From contig NZ_JAGPOX010000022.1 in NCBI RefSeq assembly GCF_019038435.1, positions 1-64,000 of the forward strand: DNA of 64,000 bases, written 5' to 3'. Each line of letters starts with the position of its first letter. The first letter of the stretch is position 1. The DNA comes from Nocardia alni. GTDB lineage: Bacteria > Actinomycetota > Actinomycetes > Mycobacteriales > Mycobacteriaceae. A model generated the notes under the pieces. The model was not told where the DNA came from. It saw nothing but the letters and a program-made list of their open reading frames with translations, and did no database searches. The position numbers and the translations under genes were made by a program. Below, in pieces: positions 59,328 to 64,000 of this stretch.

Positions 59328-60211
59328 AGGGGCCGTTCCAGCACGCCGAGGATGTGATCGCCCGCTTCGACGCCGAGAACTATCTGCTCGACACCGGTAC
59401 CGCGGCGGCGTTGTTCCTGGCGACCTCGCTCGGACGTCCGCTACTACTGGAGGGCGAGCCCGGGGTGGGGAAGACGACCGCCGCGAAAAGCCTTGCCGCC
59501 GTGCTGGATACCCCGTTGGTCCGGCTGCAGTGCTACGAGGGACTGACAGCAGCCGAGGCGCTCTACGACTGGAACTATCAGCGTCAGCTGTTGAGCATCC
59601 GCCTGGCCGAGGCTCGCGGGGATACCCTCACCGAGTCGGACCTGTTCACCGTGGAGAACCTGGTGGAACGTCCCATCCTGCGGTGCGTGCGGCATACCGG
59701 CCCGATGCCGCCGGTGCTGCTGATCGACGAAATCGACCGTGCCGACGACGAATTCGAGGCCCTGCTGCTCGAATTTCTCGGGGAGGCAGCGGTCACGGTG
59801 CCCGAACTGGGCACCTTCGCCGCCGCGTGCCCGCCGATCACCGTACTGACCTCGAACCGCAGCCGGGACCTGCACGATGCGCTGCGCCGGCGCTGTCTGT
59901 ACCACTGGATCGACTACCCCGATCCGGTGCGGGCGGCCGCGATAGTGCGCCGCACGGTGCCCGGGGCCGGTGATGCCTTGATCGAACATGCCACCGGATT
60001 CGTCGGCCGGGTCCGGGGTCTGGACCTGGACAAGCCGCCCGGAGTGGCCGAATCCATCGACTGGATCGCGGCACTGGTCATGCTCGGAGTCTCCGCCCTG
60101 GTCGATCCACGGGCGGCGGCCGGGCTCAGCGCGCTGGCCAAGACACCCGACGATCGCGTCGCGGTCCAGTCGGCGTTCGCCGAGTACACGCCGGACACCG
60201 GCACCGCATGA
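59324..60211 (+). CDS. coxD: MoxR-type AAA ATPase, CoxD
   Basis: A 295-residue AAA+ ATPase. Walker A is GEPGVGKTT (44-52), Walker B PPVLLIDEIDRAD, sensor LTSNRSRDLHDALRRRC. CoxD drives sulfuration and copper insertion of CO dehydrogenase with the VWA protein CoxE. The ATG at 59324 overlaps the previous stop. Full length for the family. Confidence 0.9.
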   Translation: MKGPFQHAEDVIARFDAENYLLDTGTAAALFLATSLGRPLLLEGEPGVGKTTAAKSLAAVLDTPLVRLQCYEGLTAAEALYDWNYQRQLLSIRLAEARGDTLTESDLFTVENLVERPILRCVRHTGPMPPVLLIDEIDRADDEFEALLLEFLGEAAVTVPELGTFAAACPPITVLTSNRSRDLHDALRRRCLYHWIDYPDPVRAAAIVRRTVPGAGDALIEHATGFVGRVRGLDLDKPPGVAESIDWIAALVMLGVSALVDPRAAAGLSALAKTPDDRVAVQSAFAEYTPDTGTA

Positions 60212-60223
60212 GAGGAGACCGCG

Positions 60224-60889
60224 ATGAAGATCGCGAACGAATTCACGGTGAGCGCACCGCTCGACCGCGCCTGGGCGGCGCTCACTGATCTGGAACAGGT
60301 GGTCCCACTGATGCCCGGCGCCCAGATGACAGGCTGGGACGGCGACCGATTCCTCGGCCGGATCAAGGTCAAAGTCGGGCCGGTCACCAGCGAATTCAAC
60401 GGCGAAGCCCACTTCGTCGACCGCGACGAATTGCAGCATCGTGTGGTCATCGATGGCCGCGGCCGGGAATCCCGCGGTTCCGGAAACGCCTCCGCGACCA
60501 TCACCACCCAGCTGTACCCCGAGGGCGACAAAACCCGGGTACAAGTCGACACCGACCTCAAAATCGTCGGCAAGCTAGCCCAGTTCGGCAGCGGCATGCT
60601 GCAACAGGTCTCGGAGAAACTCCTCGGGCAGTTCGTCACCTCCCTCGAGGCTGAACTCGCCGCGGACAACCGCCCGGCCGATTCGACGGAAACCATTGCC
60701 CCGCAAACAGAAACCGTCGCTCCACGACCGGACCCCGGCGCGACGATTCGATCCATTGCCCCGGCCGAACCCGAGGCGCTGGATCTGGTCGGCTTGGCTG
60801 GCCCGGCAGTGCTGCGGAAGATGGCTCCAGCCCTCGGCGTCGCGCTCGTTGTGCTGCTGGTGCTAGTCATCGTGCGTCGTCGGCGATGA
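60224..60889 (+). CDS. coxG: CoxG-like SRPBCC membrane-anchor protein
   Basis: A 221-residue protein with an N-terminal SRPBCC/CoxG domain (FTVSAPLDRAWAALTDLEQV, PGAQ, then GRIKVKVGPVTSEFNGEA and a C-terminal helix) and a linker leading to a hydrophobic segment (VALVVLLVLVIVRRRR). CoxG recruits CO dehydrogenase to the membrane. The 3' end, from about 60779, is the first unit of a tandemly repeated coxG-tail/coxE-head block. Confidence 0.87.
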   Translation: MKIANEFTVSAPLDRAWAALTDLEQVVPLMPGAQMTGWDGDRFLGRIKVKVGPVTSEFNGEAHFVDRDELQHRVVIDGRGRESRGSGNASATITTQLYPEGDKTRVQVDTDLKIVGKLAQFGSGMLQQVSEKLLGQFVTSLEAELAADNRPADSTETIAPQTETVAPRPDPGATIRSIAPAEPEALDLVGLAGPAVLRKMAPALGVALVVLLVLVIVRRRR

Positions 60890-61371
60890 GTCGGCCCGTG
60901 TTGTCGCACGGGATGAATCTGGTGCGGTGGTTGTCGTGTTGGTGGCGCGACTGCGCGCTGAGGCGACAGCCGTGGCACCCAGTGGAGAACGGCACTGCTC
61001 GCTGGGGCGCTGCACCTGGTCGGCCTGACGGGCTGGGTGATGCTGTGGAGGTTGGTGCTCGCTCTTGGCGTCGTGTTAATGGTCGTCCTCGCGCGACGTC
61101 GGCGATGAGCCGGGTCGTGCCGGCTCGCGGTACGGGTCCGGCTGCGGTGGTTGTCGCGCTGCTGGCATGGTTGCGCGGTGGCAGGGACGCTGTGGCGCTG
61201 GATCTGGTCGGTCTGGCGGGTCTGGCGCTGGGCCCTGTTCTCGGGGCCGTTTTCGAGTGGGGGCGGCGATGAGCCGGGCCGTGTTGTTGCGTGGTGTGGA
61301 TCTGGCCGCGGTGGCTGTCGCACTGGTGGCGCGGTTGCGTGGGGGTGGGGTGGCCGTGGCGCCCAGCGGGC
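60779..61371 (+). repeat. Triplicated coxG-tail/coxE-head junction
   Basis: Three diverged copies of a ~190-bp block starting near 60779, 61007 and 61195. Each begins with GCGCTG-A/C-CTGGTCGG (encoding ALDLVGL in copies 1 and 3), passes through CGTCGGCGATGAG or GCGGCGATGAGCC, where a coxG-type stop overlaps a coxE-type start, and continues with a G-rich coxE N-terminus. Copies 1 and 2 of the coxE head have base losses; copy 3 is the functional start. Confidence 0.75.
60886..61272 (+). CDS. Chimeric ORF created by junction duplication
   Basis: A 128-residue frame between coxG and coxE. Its ATG at 60886 overlaps the coxG stop and its TGA overlaps the coxE ATG, both as ATGA. It starts like CoxE (MSRPVLSHG), has an internal second CoxE-like start at 61105 (MSRVVPARG, AAVVVALLAWLRGG) and ends like the CoxG tail (ALDLVGLAGLAL, hydrophobic, then GRR). 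It may be translated simply by coupling. Whether the product is stable is unknown. Confidence 0.4.
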   Translation: MSRPVLSHGMNLVRWLSCWWRDCALRRQPWHPVENGTARWGAAPGRPDGLGDAVEVGARSWRRVNGRPRATSAMSRVVPARGTGPAAVVVALLAWLRGGRDAVALDLVGLAGLALGPVLGAVFEWGRR

Positions 61372-62501
61372 CGGCGCTGTTCGTCGAGGCGTTGCATCAC
61401 ATGCCGCCGGTTACTCGCGGTGACCTCTACTGGGCCGCCCGGCTGACTCTCGTGGACCGGATGGAGGATCTCGCCGCGTTCGACGCCGTCTTCGCCGCGA
61501 TCTTCACCGATGCGGTGCTCGGCCTGGATCCGGCGGGTCGTCGTTCCGGGCAGCTGCCACAACGACCGGCGTCGCACTCGTCCGGGCGGCGGCCCGCGCC
61601 GTCCGGTCCGGCGGCTGCGGGCGAGCTGCCGTGGGCGACACCGCGTCCGGTGCCGCAGGAGAACGCCGCCGACCTGCGGAGCATCTATCCCGACGTGCTG
61701 CCGAGCCGGTTGGCGGCACGGTCGAACGACCCCTTCGATCGGCTCGACCCGGACGAACTGCGGGCGTTGGGGAGCTGGCTCGAACGGACGGCCGTGCGAT
61801 GGCCGCGGCGAACGACAGGACGCCGGGAGAACAATAGGCACGGGAGCCGCATAGACCTGCGGGCGACGATGCGTGGCGCCGGCCGGACCGGCGGCGAGCT
61901 GCTGGCACCGGTGCGCTCGCGTCCCCGGCGGCACCCTCGGCGAATGGTGTTGATCTGCGACGTGAGCCGTTCCATGCGACCGTACTCGACGATCTACCTA
62001 CACCTGATGCGCGCGGTCGCCCAGCGCCGAACCCGCTATCGCCCAGAGGTATTCGCCTTCTCCACCGAACTCACCAGGCTGACCGCGGTCCTGTCCCACC
62101 GCTCACCCGAACTCGCCATCGCCCACGCCGAGGTCCGCGTCCACGACCGCTACGGCGGCACCCACATCGGCCGCAGCCTGGCCCGGCTCCTGTCGGATCC
62201 GGTAGGCAACGCACTGCGCGGCGCCATCGTCGTCATCGCCTCCGACGGCTGGGACAGCGACTCCCCAGAAATCCTGTCCCGCGCGATGGCCCGCATCCAC
62301 CGCCGCGCCTGGCGGGTGCTGTGGATCAACCCGCGCGCCGCGGAACCCGGCTTCCGCCCCGCCACCGCGGCGATGGCCGCCGCCCTGCCCTACTGCGACG
62401 CACTGCTCCCCGCGCACAATCTAGCCGCGATCCAGTCATTGCTGTCGGCGCCTCCGTGGCACACCGGACCGGGGATTGATCGGCAGCCGATCGTGTCGTG
62501 A
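61269..62501 (+). CDS. coxE: VWA-domain protein CoxE
   Basis: A 410-residue protein. The conserved N-terminal CoxE region (FVEALHHMPPVTRGDLYWAA) precedes a Pro-rich linker, and the VWA domain has a MIDAS-like Asp231-x-Ser233-x-Ser235 (CDVSRSM) with SDGWDS later. CoxE works with CoxD to mature the Mo-Cu centre. The ATG at 61269 overlaps the chimeric ORF stop. Last recognisable gene of the cox cluster. Confidence 0.88.
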   Translation: MSRAVLLRGVDLAAVAVALVARLRGGGVAVAPSGPALFVEALHHMPPVTRGDLYWAARLTLVDRMEDLAAFDAVFAAIFTDAVLGLDPAGRRSGQLPQRPASHSSGRRPAPSGPAAAGELPWATPRPVPQENAADLRSIYPDVLPSRLAARSNDPFDRLDPDELRALGSWLERTAVRWPRRTTGRRENNRHGSRIDLRATMRGAGRTGGELLAPVRSRPRRHPRRMVLICDVSRSMRPYSTIYLHLMRAVAQRRTRYRPEVFAFSTELTRLTAVLSHRSPELAIAHAEVRVHDRYGGTHIGRSLARLLSDPVGNALRGAIVVIASDGWDSDSPEILSRAMARIHRRAWRVLWINPRAAEPGFRPATAAMAAALPYCDALLPAHNLAAIQSLLSAPPWHTGPGIDRQPIVS

Positions 62502-62551
62502 GCGATGATCGGCCCGGACCGCATTGTTCCGGTCGCCGGGAGTACAGAACG

Positions 62552-63802
62552 TCACGGCGCGAGGCGCCACAGCGCATCGATGGGAACCGCTCGAAGTTTC
62601 GGACCGAAAGGCAAGGTCTGCTTACCGGTGTACAGGACATAACCGGCCACGAACTTGTCACCTAGATGCTCTGCGAGATTGCGTAGTCCCGCAAGGTCCT
62701 CGGTTCGCACGGTCGCACCGGCCTTGACCTCCACTCCGATGACGCGACCATCGGGAGTCTCGATGACCGCGTCGACTTCGAGCTTGTCTTTGGTTCGGTA
62801 GTGGAACAGGCGAGCGCGTTGTTCCGACCAGGTGAGTTGTCGAGCCAGTTCCATCACGACGAAATTCTCCAGCACGGGGCCTGCCGCACCCCCGGGTTCG
62901 TCGAGCCGCAGGGGGTCTTGTCCGAGAAGATGGCAGGCGATCCCTGTGTCGACGAATGCCAGTTTCGGAGTGCCGATCGCCCTGAAAGTCGGCCCTGGCG
63001 ACCATGCCGGGATCGTCTTGATCAAGAACACCGACTGCAACAGTTCGAGGTATCGAACGAGCGTGGTTCGTGGGATGCCGGACTGACCGGCCACCGTAGC
63101 CGCGACCAGCAGACCGCTGAGGCGAGTGGCCAGCAGGGCCAACAGCTTCAGCAGCTCGCCATGCCGCTCGATACTGGCCAGTTGCAACACATCTCGTTCA
63201 ACAAGGGTCTGTAGATACGAATCGAAGAACGCCGCGCGACGACGAGGATTGCGTCGAACGGCTTCCGGGAATCCGCCGATGACCGCTCGCTCCAGATAGT
63301 CCCGACGTCGCCAGGTCGAATCATGATTGATATCAGGCCCATGCTGGAATGCGGCGTCGATGAATCGATCAGGCTGTCCGTGAATCTCGCCCTGCGAGAA
63401 CGGCCATAGCTCGATGACTTCCATCCGGCCAGGGAGGGCGTCTGGCAAGGTGCGTAGCGCAAGCACTCGCGATGAGCCGGTAAGAAGGAACCTGCCTGGA
63501 GTGGGGTCGAGATCGACGATCATCTTTATGGGGCGCAGCAGTTCGGCTGCGAGCTGGATCTCATCGATGATCATCAATCCGGGGTGATCGACGAAACCCG
63601 TGGGATCGTCCCGTGCGGCCTGCAGCGTCGCCGGGTCGTCGAGAAGTCGAAGTACCGTGTCGGGCCGCCGCGCGCCGGCAAGCCGCGTAAGGGTGCTCTT
63701 ACCCGCTTGACGCGCCCCGTTGACCAGCACGACGCGGGTGTCGGACAGTGCGTCGGCCACCAATTCTTCGGCTCGCCGAGGGACCAGATCGGACTCACTC
63801 AC
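62552..63802 (-). CDS. AAA_14/DUF4143 ATP-binding protein
   Basis: A 416-residue protein. The N-terminal AAA domain has Walker A GARQAGKST (29-37), Walker B LMIIDEIQL and TGSSRV; the C-terminal DUF4143 domain has FRAIGTPKLAFVDTGIACHL, then RTKDKLEVDAVIE and GVEVKAG, a PD-(D/E)xK-like nuclease core. The family is common in mobile or defence contexts; the role is unclear. GTG start at 63802, weak ribosome site. Followed leftward by the end of coxE and flanked rightward by direct repeats. Confidence 0.85.
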   Translation of the reverse strand: MSESDLVPRRAEELVADALSDTRVVLVNGARQAGKSTLTRLAGARRPDTVLRLLDDPATLQAARDDPTGFVDHPGLMIIDEIQLAAELLRPIKMIVDLDPTPGRFLLTGSSRVLALRTLPDALPGRMEVIELWPFSQGEIHGQPDRFIDAAFQHGPDINHDSTWRRRDYLERAVIGGFPEAVRRNPRRRAAFFDSYLQTLVERDVLQLASIERHGELLKLLALLATRLSGLLVAATVAGQSGIPRTTLVRYLELLQSVFLIKTIPAWSPGPTFRAIGTPKLAFVDTGIACHLLGQDPLRLDEPGGAAGPVLENFVVMELARQLTWSEQRARLFHYRTKDKLEVDAVIETPDGRVIGVEVKAGATVRTEDLAGLRNLAEHLGDKFVAGYVLYTGKQTLPFGPKLRAVPIDALWRLAP

Positions 63803-63832
63803 CAGGATATTCTTGCATAAGACTGCCGATTA

Positions 63833-63935
63833 GTGGTCATTTGGACGCCGTGCCGGTGGTCATCTGGCGACATTCGTGTGGTCATCTGGACGGTATTCTG
63901 GCGGTCATCCAGACGGGCAATCCATGGTCATCTGG
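63833..63935. repeat. Five iteron-like direct repeats (GTGGTCATCTGG), 22-23 bp period
   Basis: Copies begin at 63833 (GTGGTCATTTGG), 63856 and 63878 (GTGGTCATCTGG), 63901 (GCGGTCATCCAG) and 63924 (ATGGTCATCTGG). Spacing is 23, 22, 23 and 23 bp. The block starts 31 nt upstream of the ATPase start codon and runs toward the window edge. Confidence 0.85.
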
Positions 63936-64000
63936 CCGCCGACACTCCGCGTTGTCGATTCGATACCATCGCTGACTTCGCCCTGTTTATGGCCCGTCAT

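Overview
The window looks like chromosomal DNA of a GC-rich mycolic-acid actinomycete (order Mycobacteriales; Nocardia or a near relative is my best guess). The basis is strong G/C bias at third codon positions, frequent GTG and some TTG starts, ATGA/GTGA stop-start overlaps, and families common in these genera: PucR regulators, an S-adenosyl methyltransferase of the DUF574 type, NCS1 permease, CaiB/BaiF CoA-transferase and aerobic CO dehydrogenase. No rRNA, tRNA or CRISPR array is visible. All assignments come from reading the sequence; no database search was run.

Layout. (1) 0-9.1 kb: purine catabolism. A minus-strand operon (NCS1 purine permease, FAD, 2Fe-2S and molybdopterin subunits of xanthine dehydrogenase) diverges from a guanine-deaminase-type enzyme and a PucR regulator. 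(2) 9.1-26.5 kb: a gene-poor accessory zone. It mixes intact small genes (methyltransferase, prolyl aminopeptidase, beta-lactamase-fold lipoprotein, GNAT, SDR/TetR pair, LysR, EthD, MBL/NTF2/TetR trio, a SUKH-like protein) with many broken pieces: response regulator, SDR, luciferase-like oxidoreductase, two tyrosine recombinases, transposase scraps, PhzF, a TmrB-like ATPase and a HIT protein (each with a one-base frameshift), and a short segment resembling the C-terminus of eukaryotic actin. Three copies of a dispersed ~100-140 bp repeat lie in this zone. (3) 26.6-39 kb: an acyl-CoA catabolic locus (MaoC, family III CoA-transferase, three acyl-CoA dehydrogenases of which two look like an alpha/beta pair, GntR, P450 plus ferredoxin, SDR, enoyl-CoA hydratase, cyclase-family hydrolase). 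Three adjacent tandem-repeat arrays sit between the GntR gene and the P450. (4) 39-43.8 kb: a one-carbon/O-demethylation module, with a PucR regulator and a MTHFR-fold protein divergent from a GcvT/LigM-type demethylase and a second MTHFR-fold protein. (5) 43.9-50.6 kb: an ABC importer operon (ATPase, lipoprotein, permease) carrying an amidohydrolase, a DUF3500 protein and a small binding-protein-like gene, facing another PucR regulator. (6) 50.7-62.5 kb: an esterase, then a LysR regulator divergent from a form I aerobic CO dehydrogenase cluster (XdhC/CoxI-like, coxM, coxS, coxL, XdhC-YHS, MocA-like nucleotidyltransferase, coxD, coxG, coxE). The coxG-coxE junction has been tandemly amplified. 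(7) 62.5-64 kb: an AAA/DUF4143 ATPase and, at the edge, five evenly spaced direct repeats.

How it works together. Two complete molybdenum hydroxylase systems (purine and CO) share the same three-subunit architecture. Regions 3-5 read as uptake and degradation of one or more aromatic or alicyclic acids, with methyl groups passed to tetrahydrofolate; the substrates are inference. Regions 2 and 7 carry the signs of past integration and decay.
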